Source: Xenopus tropicalis
Lineage: Eukaryota > Chordata > Amphibia > Anura > Pipidae
Assembly: GCF_000004195.4 (NCBI RefSeq)
Contig: NC_030681.2
Location: 22,956,482 to 23,020,481 of the forward strand
Direction of reading: 5' to 3'
Length of the DNA stretch: 64,000 nucleotides
Positions 23,383 to 33,919 of the stretch are shown here, piece by piece. Position 1 is the stretch's first letter, and every line of letters begins with the position of its first letter. The notes under the pieces are model-generated. The model searched no databases and was not told the origin of the DNA. It saw only the letters and a list, made by a program, of their open reading frames with translations. Position numbers and translations under genes: made by a program.

Positions 23383-23923
23383 AAAAATGTCACCTCCCGG
23401 CTGACATACCTCTTACCAAACCATATACACTTTACCCAACATTACTTATACCAAAATCACTTCTTCCATAGTCCCTCGCGATGTCTGCGCAGAAACCTAT
23501 ATTACCTGGGAAAGAAACAGTAAACACAATTTTACCTTTCCCCCACCCCAAAGTCTTGGTATAAGTCCCAAAGTCCTTTTTCCTGAAAGAAATTTCACAC
23601 ATACTCAGAAATGCACAGGACAATTATCTCTCAAAACAAAAGAAATTTTTATTAAACGGCTCCTCTTGTGCTCCTTTCCCCTCCTCCTTGAGGGAATCCA
23701 TACCCCCAGGTGATCCACACCTCCAGGAGTCTTCCACCAACGGGTGGGCACACTGTAACTTGGGCAGCTCCAGCCGGCAGCTGCAACACCCTCCATGGGT
23801 CAGAACTCTGCGGGGGCAAACCCCTCCAACTGAATAGTAGCTCCCCTTGTTGGGAGAAGTGGTAGGCAGTCCAGACCTCCACTAACAGAAATTTTAAACA
23901 CAGTTCCTTTAGGAGAGTCCCCC
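23383..23923 (-). other. 3' non-coding region of the LTR element
   Basis: About 540 bases between the ORF stop and the purine tract. Open frames here (for example 23652-23927, lacking an ATG at its apparent start) show no pol-like motif. Possibly packaging or export sequence; nothing specific is visible. Confidence 0.5.
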
Positions 23924-25306
23924 TCACACCATGTAAGTGAACCTACTCTTGACATCCTCATAGGGGGTGTAGTAACGCGGATGAGGCTTCTCTACCTTCC
24001 CCCCATCTGGCAATGTGTGCTCAATGCTGAAATACCTCGGTTTGGGATTGTGCTTCCCACAACTTTGAACGGCGTGTTTTAGCACCGTGCGGCCCCACCA
24101 CCATTCCTTTTCCCGGGCCCGCACATGTTTCCAGGCCTGTTGCCGTTTGGCCCTGTCAGCAGAATTTAGGATGTTGAGGGGCATCTTTTCCTTTCTTTGA
24201 ATATCTTCTATTACCCACTCCTCCATCATGTGCTCAAGCTTGTCATAGACCCATACCGGTGCATATGGGAGAAAGTAGCCCCACAGCATGTGGACCCGGA
24301 AATTTAACACTCTTTGTATCCGGGACACTGAACGGAATACCGCAGGGTCTGCCTGGCCAGGTAAAACCCAAAAGTACTTCTCCTCCTCAGCACTAACTCG
24401 GGGAGGGGGCACAAAACTGCGTGGAGAGCCGGCCATAGCCCTTACACTCTCCCCAGCCTCATCAGCGGATTCCTCTGCCCCAGTTGTATATTCACTGAGG
24501 GAGCAGACCCCCCTCTGACAATAAGGTGGCGGTGCCCTGCTGGCCGGTTTATCCCTAAGGCTCTGCAGGTAAGATGGTGGTGCCAAAACCTCATCAAGTC
24601 CCGACTCGGATGGTACAGGGGATGGGGGCCCCATTGCCTCAGCCCACGCTTGGTCCCGCTCCCCCTGATATTTATTCTTCTTAGGCCTCCCCCGGTGTCT
24701 CCGGGCCCTGGGTAAGGTGGATCTACGTACCTCCCCCTCAGCAGGTGGTTCCGGGGCTACCCACACATCACTCTGGGCCCCCCGTTCACTCACCTCTTCG
24801 GCCGCTGCTACCACCGCCTGCGTAGTACCTTGTACGGTGGGGGCGGGAGCGCAGGCCTCATCCTGGTCGACCCCCCGGTCTGCCGAATCCCCCTCCAGAT
24901 GGGGTTCCGCGGATGCGGCATAAGGTTCCAGGGGCCCCTCTTCCTCTTCACTGAGGGAAAGTTCCTCACATGCGTCGGCGAGGGCCTCCACTTCGATTAC
25001 TTGGGCTCCTCTGGGCCCGGCCCCAAAAGGCCCACTCCAGAAAGGTCGGTCGCAGGTAGCGCAGATTGCCTCCGGATGTTTCATGGAGCCAAATGACTCC
25101 ACCTCGCATCCCCCGCACAGGGGTACCATCCAGCGTAAGGTATCATCCACCTCCATTTCAGCAAAACAGCCGGACCACATAAATCTTCGGCCAGTGTCGC
25201 GTAGCCGCACTGCCATTCGCCTCCGTGCCCCAGCAGGGGTTAGTAATTCCTGCCCAGGTGGTAACGGCTTACTCAAATTAGGCATGCTGGTGTTTGCTGT
25301 TGGCAA
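23924..25306 (-). CDS. uncharacterised 460-aa protein of the LTR element
   Basis: This is the only long ORF of the element and it is intact from ATG to TGA. It occupies the position where gag normally starts, 435 bases after the 5' LTR. I do not recognise the family. Visible features: two CxxC pairs at residues 64-67 and 82-85, a possible zinc-binding module; an acidic, low-complexity stretch about 105-195, including SLSEEEEG; a basic patch with RGRPKK at 205-210, AT-hook or nuclear-localisation-like; two PPxY motifs, PPSY at 243-246 and PPPY at 259-262, which in retroviral Gag recruit Nedd4-type ligases for budding; and a tryptophan- and tyrosine-rich, apparently folded C-terminal part from about 308 to 460. 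There is no CCHC knuckle, no protease DTG and no YxDD. It could be a highly diverged Gag-like or accessory protein, or a captured host sequence. Its GC content is well above the flanking DNA. Confidence 0.75.
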   Translation of the reverse strand: MPTANTSMPNLSKPLPPGQELLTPAGARRRMAVRLRDTGRRFMWSGCFAEMEVDDTLRWMVPLCGGCEVESFGSMKHPEAICATCDRPFWSGPFGAGPRGAQVIEVEALADACEELSLSEEEEGPLEPYAASAEPHLEGDSADRGVDQDEACAPAPTVQGTTQAVVAAAEEVSERGAQSDVWVAPEPPAEGEVRRSTLPRARRHRGRPKKNKYQGERDQAWAEAMGPPSPVPSESGLDEVLAPPSYLQSLRDKPASRAPPPYCQRGVCSLSEYTTGAEESADEAGESVRAMAGSPRSFVPPPRVSAEEEKYFWVLPGQADPAVFRSVSRIQRVLNFRVHMLWGYFLPYAPVWVYDKLEHMMEEWVIEDIQRKEKMPLNILNSADRAKRQQAWKHVRAREKEWWWGRTVLKHAVQSCGKHNPKPRYFSIEHTLPDGGKVEKPHPRYYTPYEDVKSRFTYMV

Positions 25307-25721
25307 AGTGCGCAGCTCCTCTCTACAGCTCAGTCAGACACACTCTGGCAAAGTTCCAAAATGGCCGCGGTGACGTCACCGGCCAAGTCGCGCCCTTCTC
25401 ACTTTGGCGCACTTTTTCAGCCACACGGTTGGCTAAACGCTCTAAGGGGCGGCCCCCACAATCAGGAATGTTCTGCCTCCTCCCCCTCACGGGGCTTCCC
25501 ACGGAATTTCCCGGGTCTGTTTGGCGCCACAAGCCTGCAATCTGATTGGCCCAGGGCAACTCCTCTGCTCTTTTGGCGCCAATTATCCCTCACTGGATAC
25601 AGATTCAGGGTGCCCAAAATTTATCCCATACGGAGGTCAGGCTTCCCAAATCACACTAGGCCCCAATGCTGTTATGGCCTTTCTGCACTGTATTTGCTGT
25701 TCTTTTGCTGCTGTTTCGTAG
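25307..25721 (-). other. 5' leader of the LTR element
   Basis: About 415 GC-rich bases between primer site and ATG. Expected to hold a packaging signal, but no structure was proven. On the plus strand several short open frames are present, with no recognisable product. Confidence 0.5.
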
Positions 25722-25739
25722 ATCTCAGCAGTGCCTCCA
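25722..25739 (-). promoter_or_regulatory. primer-binding site, tRNA-Thr-like
   Basis: Minus-strand TGGAGGCACTGCTGAGAT begins two bases inside the 5' LTR. Its complement ATCTCAGCAGTGCCTCCA matches the 3' end of vertebrate tRNA-Thr(AGT) as I remember it at about 16 of 18 positions, including CCA. Confidence 0.6.
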
Positions 25740-25741
25740 AA

Positions 25742-26713
25742 TGTAGCCCACTTTATAAACAGTTGTGGCACTACCTGCTGATCTTTCACTATACTTGGCG
25801 CTTTCAGAGATCCTGAGCCCCGCTTACTTTGGGGAACAGCTGTTACTTTATACTTTGGCGTGCCTCCACCCAGAATAGGGATAGAATGAACTATAACTCC
25901 CCTCCTGGGACCTAATACTGTACTGCAGTGTGAGGACTCCCAACACTCCTGGCACCTTGCCCCCTCCCTGGGGTAGTTGCTTACCAGGCAGGTGGATCCT
26001 CCAGATATGCAGAGATCAGGACACTGGATGGATGTTTAACCAGTGGAACTTATTTATTGTACAGATGTATTAGACAGGCAGGTTGCATACAGGAGCAATG
26101 AGGCAGTCAGGGTATACTCCCTCTTCCTTAAGAGACCCTCTCTCCACAAGATATTAGCAGTACTGCACGCCAGATGATTCCCTTTAGGGGTTCCCTCCGG
26201 TACTTCTCGCCAGAAGCCCCTCTCTAGGGCACTTCCCGGTACTCCCGCCAAGCGGACACCCCCTCAGCAGACCTCACCCCGGTACTTCCACTTAGATACC
26301 CCTGGATTAGGCAAATCTCCTATACTTAGCACTTTATACCCTGACTCCAGCTATGAGTGCTGGTGGATCTTAATCCATTAAACCTCCTGTCGGGGCCACG
26401 CTGCCCAACTAGATAACCTGTCTCCCACTCCTAGAGTGGTCTATAACAAATCTCTAACTGTCTAATGCTAACCTGTGGTATACCTCTTATCCAAGAGGGG
26501 TCCCAGGCTAAAAGACCTGCAGGCACATGGCTGCACAGCCTTATATACTGTGTGCACCCTGTGGCCTAACTATTGAACTGCAGGGAAGCTAAATCCCAGT
26601 TAACCCTTATAGTGCCAACCACCCAAGGTGTCCCACTACTAAAGTGTTACCCTCCCTGGGGTCTATCCTGGAGGCAACCATCCTAGGGGACCCAAATTTT
26701 GGGGAACCCTACA
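25742..26713 (-). repeat. 5' LTR (972 bp)
   Basis: Drives the element on the minus strand: TATA-like GTATATAAGG at 26548-26539, AATAAA at 26058-26053. Ends TGTAG/CTACA. One substitution from the 3' LTR was found by eye. Confidence 0.9.
26539..26548 (-). promoter_or_regulatory. TATA box of the 5' LTR
   Basis: GTATATAAGG about 170 bases into the LTR in the sense orientation. Transcription would be expected to start near 26510. Confidence 0.55.
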
Positions 26714-26990
26714 TATAATTACCCCTTATTGGGGGCAGAACAGTCCTATTGGGTTTATTTAATGGTTAAATGATTCCCTTTTCTCTGTAATAATAAAACA
26801 GTACCTGTACTTGATCCCAACTAAGATATAATTAATCCTTATTGGAGGCAAAACAACCCTATTGGGTTTATTCAATATTTAAATAATTTTTAGCAGACTT
26901 AAGGTATGGAGATCCAAATTACGAAAAGATCCCTTATCCGGAAAAAACCCCAGGTCCCAAGCATTCTGGATAACAGGTCCCATACCTGTA
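26714..26990 (+). mobile_element. tandem-repeat TIR element, copy 3, right part
   Basis: Resumes the interrupted unit at TATAATTACCCC, continues through the divergent last unit (about 26825-26890) and ends GGTCCCATACCTGTA. Confidence 0.85.
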
Positions 26991-27298
26991 CAAAAATAGA
27001 TACCAAGAAATCCAAAGAATAAACCAGAGAAACAAAGTGATACTATACTAATGGGGTATAACCTATAGCTACATGTCCAAAGCAAATCTTTTGCCAAGAA
27101 TGAGCTCTTGTGGCCCCTTACTGTGTAGAAAATCTAAACCAATATAACTTAAAATATAATAGGTATAATAAAAATAGTTGAAAATAGACTAAAAATAGAT
27201 TTATTTTTTAAACCTTTACTTAGCTATGCTATGTACAGTGAGCTGTCTGAATTCTTTATTGAGTTGCTTCTATTGTAAGAAGTCATTTTGTTAAAAGG
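26991..27298. other. unassigned sequence
   Basis: Nothing recognised. Confidence 0.35.
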
Positions 27299-27306
27299 AA
27301 GTAGAT

Positions 27307-27613
27307 CAGTGATCCCCAACCAGTGGCTCAGGGACAACATGTTTCTCCCCAACCCCTTGGATGTTGCTCTCAGTGCCCCCAAACCAGGGAGTTATTTTTG
27401 AATTCCTGACTTGGGGGCAAGTTTTGGTTGAATAAAAACAAGACTTACTACCAAATAAAGCCCCTGTAAGCTGATAGGGTGCATAGAGGCTGCCTAATAG
27501 CCAATCACAGCCCTTATTTGGCTCCTCCATGAACTTTTATGGTGCTTGTGTTGCCCCCCAAGTCTTTTTACATTTGACTATGGCTCACAAGTAAGGATGG
27601 TTGGGGATCCCTG
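27307..27613. mobile_element. hAT MITE, CAGTGATCCCCAACC family
   Basis: CAGTGATCCCCAACC to GGTTGGGGATCCCTG, same orientation as 3052-3357. The flanks AAGTAGAT and GAGTAGAG share six of eight bases, an eroded duplication. Confidence 0.85.
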
Positions 27614-28787
27614 GAGTAGAGAATACCAGTAGAGGGAGGAAATTAAAAATAAGGGGGGAATTTGTGTAAATTAGCTTTTGACCACAACAGGCTTTTCCTG
27701 ATCCAAATATCATTTTTGAGTTTACAGTACATCAGTTACAAGGGGGAGTAAGTGCAAAGATAATAAGTGTACTTTAAACAAAGATCAATAGTGTTGGTAA
27801 CAAAATACCATTAAACTGGTCAGTAACATTTGTAATAGTATAGTCTTTAGTAGAATAAAGGCTGAGCAGTAAAGGCTTATTCAGCAGATGTTTATATCAA
27901 CCATTGATTCCCATTAACAAGTTGCCTGCAAAGGGTGTAGCCATTTAGTACAAGAAGTCTGGTTTGATATCATTTGGGCGCATAGCTAGTCAGATGGAGA
28001 CATGATATATGAATCTGTAGGTTTCTCTTCTATCCTATAGGAAAAAATGTGTGAATATTGCCTAGATAATTGTGAAGACAGCGGGAATCTAAGACAATTT
28101 TGAGGCTATTTATTTGCCTTTTGATTTTGTGTCTTGTAGTCTTATTCCCTAATCGCCACCTCTACTGGCACCCATGCCTGGAGGCCAAAAGCCACCCATA
28201 GAATGAGATTCCTTGAAGTGAGTGTGGGCTAGCTGGGCTAAATTAGCCCTGTGTACGATATTAGTAAATTACCATTAGGCCCAAGTATTTTTTTACCTAC
28301 AAATGACAGTTTTAGCCTAAAGCCCAATCAGAAGTATAAAATGCTGGGTTGCTAATTTGGGTAAGTATGTTCTCATGCAAATGATGTGAAAGACTATAAA
28401 CTCACCACTTTCTGAGCATTTTGTATGAATTAGTGACATAAAATATTTAATAACCAATTAGATTTTGCTGCTGCAGATAGGCAAAATGGTGTCATTTAAC
28501 TCTGTTGGATGTCTACAATTATGAAACATATAGAAAAGAAATCTTTCTGTGCGCTCATTCAGCAAAACAAAGCAATGGCGGAAATTACTGGGTGCTCCAG
28601 TGGATTTGTAATTCCAGAGATAGAGAGCGTTTAGAAAAGATCGCCCTGTACTCTAGCGTTCCTAATTGCGCTTTAATTGAACATTGTCAAAGCATGGTAT
28701 ACAGGACGGGAGTATCATAAGACATAACGTTTATTCAAAAGGAATAAAGCAAAGCATTGGCAATTAAAATAGTTCTAAAAGAGCTGC
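27614..28787. other. unassigned 1.2-kb stretch
   Basis: No repeat end, LINE motif or exon could be supported. Confidence 0.35.
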
Positions 28788-28996
28788 ATATGGTGTATTG
28801 TTATTTCCACATAAAGAAACTAGAATGGAATACTGTATATTAGTGCCTAGTGCTTGTTAGGAAGGCAAAGGATAAGTGATCAACACACAATATATAACAG
28901 AGTTCCTATATATATATCCTTTGCCTTCCTAACAAGCATTAGGCACTAATATACAGTATTCCATTGTAGTTTCTTCATGTGGAAATATATAATATA
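28788..28996. repeat. long inverted repeat (about 80-bp arms)
   Basis: The left arm 28790-28872 (TATTTCCACATAAAGAAACT ... GGAAGGCAAAGGA) is mirrored at 28917-28996. The loop is about 44 bases. The arms are near identical; no TIR family recognised. Confidence 0.75.
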
Positions 28997-29048
28997 TATA
29001 TAATTTTAGAGTTATTATAGAGTTTTTTTCAATATTGTGATCATATAG

Positions 29049-29331
29049 CAGGGGTCCCCAACCCTTTTGTACCTGTGAGCTACATTCAAATGTAAAAAAA
29101 AAAGTTGGTGAGCATAACGAAAGTACTAAGAGGTGCCAAATAATTGCTTTGATTGACTATTCGGTAAACTCTATGTGGACTGGCAGCCTACAGGAGGTTC
29201 TGTTTGGCAGTACAGCTGGTTTTATGCAACCAAAACTTGCCTCCATGTCAGGAATAAAATAAACACCTGCTTTGGGGCCAAGGGTTTGGTGAGCAACATG
29301 TTGCACACGTGCCACTGGTTGGGGGTTACTG
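29049..29331. mobile_element. hAT MITE, CAGGGGTCCCCAACC family, diverged
   Basis: CAGGGGTCCCCAACCCTTTT to GGTTGGGGGTTACTG. The flanks TCATATAG and CCATATGG are similar. More diverged than the copies at 3052 and 19657. Confidence 0.8.
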
Positions 29332-29389
29332 CCATATGGTAACATCTGGATAATATCTTTGGTGCTCCTGGTCTAAATCAACATATAAG

Positions 29390-29391
<2 letters not shown>

Positions 29392-29433
<42 letters not shown>
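29392..29433. repeat. (TA)n microsatellite
   Basis: About 20 TA repeats. Confidence 0.9.
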
Positions 29434-29435
<2 letters not shown>

Positions 29436-29634
29436 AGGAAGAGTGGAGCACACCCTATAAAAGTTCAAATGCCCTGGGTGCTGGCTAAAACGAAGCAATA
29501 TATGAACAGAGAGCCGCACACACAAGGACTTAACGATAAAGTGAAAAAATTTTATTCAAAAAAATCCAACGTTTCGAGTACTAACTGTACTCTTCCTCAG
29601 GGACAAACCAAAAGGTTTACTGTATAGATGCACC
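29434..29634. repeat. probable dispersed repeat with ACGTTTCGAG motif
   Basis: TTTTATTCAAAAAAATCCAACGTTTCGAG followed by CTCTTCCTCAGGG is a pattern of dispersed amphibian elements (compare GAAACGTT at 16117 and 53230). Ends undefined. Confidence 0.4.
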
Positions 29635-29897
29635 GAATCCAAGATTTGGTTCAGGATTCGGCCAAGGTTCAGCCTTTTTCAAGCAGGATTCGGATTCGGC
29701 TGAATTCACGCTCCTGACCAAACCGACTCCTTAAAATCAAAAATTAAGCCGTGTTCTCATGACACAGGTCTCTTTGACCCTTCCTTATCCGAATGTATAT
29801 ATGCAAATTAGAATTTGGGTTCTTTATCCGGGCAAATCTTTTATGAACCATTTGGGGTGTGGCCGAATTCGAAAATAGTGGATTTGGTGCATTGCTA
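29635..29897. mobile_element. hAT MITE, TAGGGATGCACCGAATCC family
   Basis: TAGATGCACCGAATCC at the left and GGATTTGGTGCATTGCTA at the right, with GGATTCGG repeats inside. No clean target duplication. Better copies: 38404-38726 and 41645-41853. Confidence 0.75.
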
Positions 29898-31249
29898 TTA
29901 TATATATACATATAGTATGTGGTGCCAAGCAGTTAATTTATTTACTCATGATATGAGTGTATTTGTTTATTAATGGTTGTTGAAAGTCCTTTTGTATTTG
30001 GGAGAAAGTTTACCTTCAGTGGAGAAAATCTGGGTTAGTTTCTTTAGGCCTCTGTGATTGCACGTGGTTACGTCTGGATCCGGTACATTTAGAGAAGGGC
30101 CTGTTAAGGATGTAATGGTTGAATAAGCAAAGAGACACAATTCCATTATTCCTTTGATGTGGGTAATTTGTAATGTTGCTTCAATTGTCACTAAGTAATT
30201 AGCAGATGGATGAATGAATTGCCAGTGCTGTAGGGAGTGGGGAGAGACTGGGTCCTTTGATCTTATCATTTTTAATATCTGATAACTGGCAACGACCCAA
30301 GTCTCCAGCATGTGTGCCTGTGGTGCAGGTTATTGGGGTAGCCCCATCTATTTCTGCCTGATAAAGTACACATTAAAGCTCATTTATGAAAGCCTATAGT
30401 GCTACAGTGGGTACAAAAAATATTACGCAATAATGCAATTCAAAAACATAGTTGTACCCATGCATGCAACTTGAGTACTAATGCGCCCATTCAGCCTGTT
30501 CTGATAAACTGTATGCAGTTGCAGGCATGAATGGTAGGAAATCCTGAAACCAACATTATCCTGGACCACTGATCCAGTGAGTGTGTGTGTGTGTGTGTCT
30601 GTAGAAGAGACAACAACAAGCTCCACTGGGCTTGGGACTGTAGCGAATGATTAAGCAGTCTCTCTAAACTGTTACACAAACTGTCAGTGCTATGTAAATA
30701 AAGAGTAATACACCATTTATATAGGAGCTGCTCCTTTGCTGCAAAGCTATAAATCATGGACATTTTCCTCCTGCTTTACTCTCTGGAATATCTTCTGTAT
30801 AATTTTCATCCTGTTATGCCTAAAATCCTCATCCTGTTTATACTCAATTCAGCAGGATAATAGAAAGCTCCCACGAGAGTGCGTTGCTAAAGTCTGCTGG
30901 CTCCCAACTAGAAAAAACTCAATAGTAAATAAATGTTGTTGCCCGGAGTATTGGCTTATGACCATGACCTCTCCAGGGAAATCCTATGGCATATTTTTAT
31001 CTTTACATTGTAAAAATACCACGTGCAATACTAACCCGAACAATTCTGCTGAAAAATTCACACAATAAATAGTGCAAATTTTACCTTAAAAAAAGGTTAA
31101 GATGAATCATTCACAATTTAATCTTTTACTTGCTCAAAACAACTGTAAAAAATGGAAGAAGAATATGCAGAAGCAAATGAATCCTGCATCCTGCAATGTA
31201 GCTTTGGTTTCCAGTAATATTCAATAGGGAGAGTATTGAAAGTTCAGTG
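29898..31249. other. unassigned 1.3-kb stretch
   Basis: Includes a short (GT)n run at 30580-30598. No gene. Confidence 0.35.
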
Positions 31250-31257
31250 AAGAGCAA

Positions 31258-31566
31258 TAGTGATGAGCGAATCTGTCCCGCTTCGCTTCGATAAAAACGA
31301 TAAAAATTCGCAAAGCGGTGAAAAATTCACAAAACACAGGTGTATCGCTACTGTGAATGTGCCTATTTTGACGTGGCAGTGCCCATTTTGCCATGACCGC
31401 AGGCAATTTACCATGATTAATTTGACGCGGCCACCTTTTTGACGTGACCGAGATTTTTTTGACGCAAAACTAATTTTCGCAGAAGTTTCACAAAACAATT
31501 TGCCAATGGGGAAATGTGGAAATTTGCTGTGAATCCATGCCTGGCGAAAAAATTTGCTCATCACTA
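31258..31566. mobile_element. TAGTGATGAGC-family hAT MITE
   Basis: TAGTGATGAGCGAATCTG to TTTGCTCATCACTA. Perfect duplication AAGAGCAA at 31250-31257 and 31567-31574. Confidence 0.9.
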
Positions 31567-31679
31567 AAGAGCAACAAAACTAGGGGTATGGAAGACCTCA
31601 ATAATTAAGGAAGGCTGGGCAATTTGCGTTTGTTTACATAGAAGAGAAGAAGCTTAATAATAAGTATATTTATAACTAC

Positions 31680-32997
31680 TTTTGACACTGTGGATCACCC
31701 TCTTCTCCTCCAGACTCTCCGCTCTCTTGGCCTTCGTGACACTGCCTTATCCTGGTTTTCATCTTATCTCTCAGATCGATCCTTCAGTGTCTCTTACAAT
31801 GGGGAATCATCTTCTCCCTTGCCTCTTTCTGGTGGGGTTCCCCAAGGCTCTGTCCTAGGCCCCTTACTATTTTCTCTCTATACCTCCTCACTTGGCAAAC
31901 TAATCAATTATTTTGGCTTTCAGTACCACCTCTATGCTGACGATACTCTGATCTATCTTTCCTCTCCTGATCTCAACCCAGAGCTTCTAACTCGTGTCTC
32001 TTCCTGCCTGTCCGCTATCTCCACTTGGATGTCCCAATGTTACCTTAAATTAAACCTCTCTAAGACTGAACTGGTTCTCTTTCCCCCATCCAACGCCCAC
32101 ATTGTTCCTGAGGTATCTATAATGGTTAACAATTCCACCATCACCCCATCTCTCCAGGCCCGGTGCCTTGGGGTTATCCTTGATTCTGCCCTGTCCTTCA
32201 CTCCTCATATCCAATCACTTATCAAATCATGTCACTTTCACCTAAGAAATATCTCAAAAATACGATCATTTATCACCCAAGATGCTGCCAAAATTCTTAT
32301 TCACCTCTTATAATATCTCGCCTGGACTACTGTAACTCCCTACTAATTGGCCTTCCCCTCCAAAGACTGTCCCCTCTCCAGTCCATAATGAATACTGCTG
32401 CCAGGCTCATACACCTCTCCAACCGCTCCTCCTCTGCCGTGCCACTCTGCCAATCCCTGCACTGGCTTCCCCTACCATCCAGGATAAAATTCAAACTAAT
32501 GACTCTCACATTTAAAGCAGTTCATAATTCTGCCCCACCCTACATCTCTGAACTCATCCAACCCGCTTGTTACGCTCCTCTACTGACCTGCTCCTCAACT
32601 CCTCTCTCATTCCCTCCTCACACGCTCGCATTCAAGACTTTGCAAGGGCTGCCCCCCTTCGCTGGAATTGACTCCCACAAACTGTCAGACTTTCTCCCAA
32701 TCTCTCTGCCTTCAAGAGATCTCAAAAATGCATTTATTTAGAGAAGCTTACCCTAATCTAGTTTAGCAATACCCTGTGCCCCACCTCTCACAACTCTGTC
32801 ATGCCCATTCCCACACCTTGTGTCTCAATCCTTTCTCCTTGTAGATTGTAAGCTCTTTTGGGCAGGGCCCTCTTCACCTCTTGTATCGGTTATTGATTGC
32901 TTTATATGTTACTCTGTATGTCCAGTGTATGAAACCCACTTATTGTACAGCGCTGCGGAATATGTTGGCGCTTTATAAATAAATGTTAATAATAATA
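31680..32997 (+). pseudogene. 5'-truncated L2/CR1-group LINE, broken reverse transcriptase
   Basis: The first part (31690-32313) encodes the reverse transcriptase core. It starts inside [10 protein letters not shown], carries [14 protein letters not shown] (residues 48-61 from the first Met) and the catalytic YADD at 82-85. A frameshift between about 32230 and 32310 moves the frame. The second part (to about 32741) continues as thumb and C-terminal sequence, including LDYCNSLLIGLP and SRIKFKLMTLTFKA. The 3' end has GTAAGCTCTTTTGGGCAGGG, TTGGCGCTTTATAAATAAAT and a TAA-repeat tail. The endonuclease and everything upstream are missing. The flanks ATAACTAC (31672-31679 and 32998-33005) look like a target duplication, so this is a normal 5'-truncated insertion. 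Inactive. Confidence 0.9.
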
Positions 32998-33070
32998 ATA
33001 ACTACAATTGCATTTATATGGATGGCAATATTGTATCTTGTGCCTTATTCACAAGTAGATCTTTCTAGAG

Positions 33071-33252
33071 CAGGGTTCTTCAACTGAAGGCCTGTGGGCT
33101 GGATATGTCCATCCAACTAATTTTTATTGCCCTCAGTTTGCTCTGGGGTCCATAGACTTGTATTGTACAACATCATCATTTTAATATAATTTGCCCATTG
33201 AATCCACCGTATGAGAATTAATTGGCCAACTACATGTAATAAGACAGCACTG
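33071..33252. mobile_element. short hAT element, CAGGGTTCTTCAAC ends
   Basis: Begins CAGGGTTCTTCAACTGAAGG and ends with CACTG. TTCTAGAG before and TTCTAGAA after agree at seven of eight bases. Confidence 0.7.
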
Positions 33253-33513
33253 TTCTAGAAGACATGAAAACATCCCTTAAGATGAGAAAGTCTTCACTTA
33301 AGGTGCTATAATATACTTTTTTAAGTAAAGGTCTGATTTATTAAGATTTGGGGTTGCGATTTGGCTGGGATTCAAAGAATTTGTGTGTGCAATATTGGAA
33401 TCAAAATTTTTGTACTTCTTTATAAATTGATAAAAGAGGGTCCATTTTCTGGAAGACCTTTGTGTGTCAGCTTTATGCTTTGGGAAACATATGCTTCATT
33501 ATTGCCAAATAAT

Positions 33514-33695
33514 TAGTGATGAGCGAATTTTTTCACCAAGCTTGGATTCACAGTGAATTTCAGGATTTCACCATTGACAAATTGTTTCACGAAACGTCTG
33601 TGAAAATTCGGCACAAAAAATTCTTTGGGTGTCAAAAAAAAAACCATGGGCGCATCAAAATAGTGGCGGCTGCAGCAAAAAAAACAAAACAAAAC
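33514..33695. mobile_element. TAGTGATGAGC-family copy, right end missing
   Basis: TAGTGATGAGCGAATTTTTT with the usual CACAGTGAATTTC block. It fades into an A-rich stretch without the second TIR. Confidence 0.7.
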
Positions 33696-33919
33696 ACACA
33701 AGATGTGTGCTATAAAAACTGCTAAAAATAAAATGTCTTATGATATTGATTGTGTAATAACATTTATAAGAAAATTAATAAGAAAATTGCTGTAGACGTT
33801 GATAGTAAACAAACAATTTGGTAGGGGCTGGTTTAACTGGAGGAAAGTATTTTATGCCTGTATTTTTTATAATACACAAGAGCTATGAATAATCTACTCA
33901 CTAAATCAGGTTATAAAAT

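Larger units (their letters stand above)
22396..26713 (-). mobile_element. complete non-autonomous LTR retroelement
   Basis: A 4318-bp insertion with two 972-bp direct repeats starting TGTAG and ending CTACA. The repeats differ at one position I can see (A at 23066, G at 26412). Read on the minus strand it has, in order: 5' LTR, tRNA-Thr-like primer site, 435-bp leader, one 460-codon ORF, ~540 bp, purine tract, 3' LTR. Neither protease, reverse transcriptase nor integrase can be found in any frame, so it must depend on proteins from another element. The intact ORF and near-identical LTRs indicate a recent insertion. The 4-bp duplication and TG..CA termini fit retrovirus-like or Gypsy-like integrases; the superfamily cannot be decided without pol. 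Confidence 0.9.

Noticed and set aside
23652..23927. Minus-strand frame overlapping the end of the 460-codon ORF, possible frameshift pol
   Set aside because: No protease or polymerase motif, no slippery heptamer noticed, and it begins at GTG rather than ATG.
26054..26251. 65-codon frame repeated at 22708-22905
   Set aside because: It lies in the LTRs; the duplication reflects LTR identity, not two genes.
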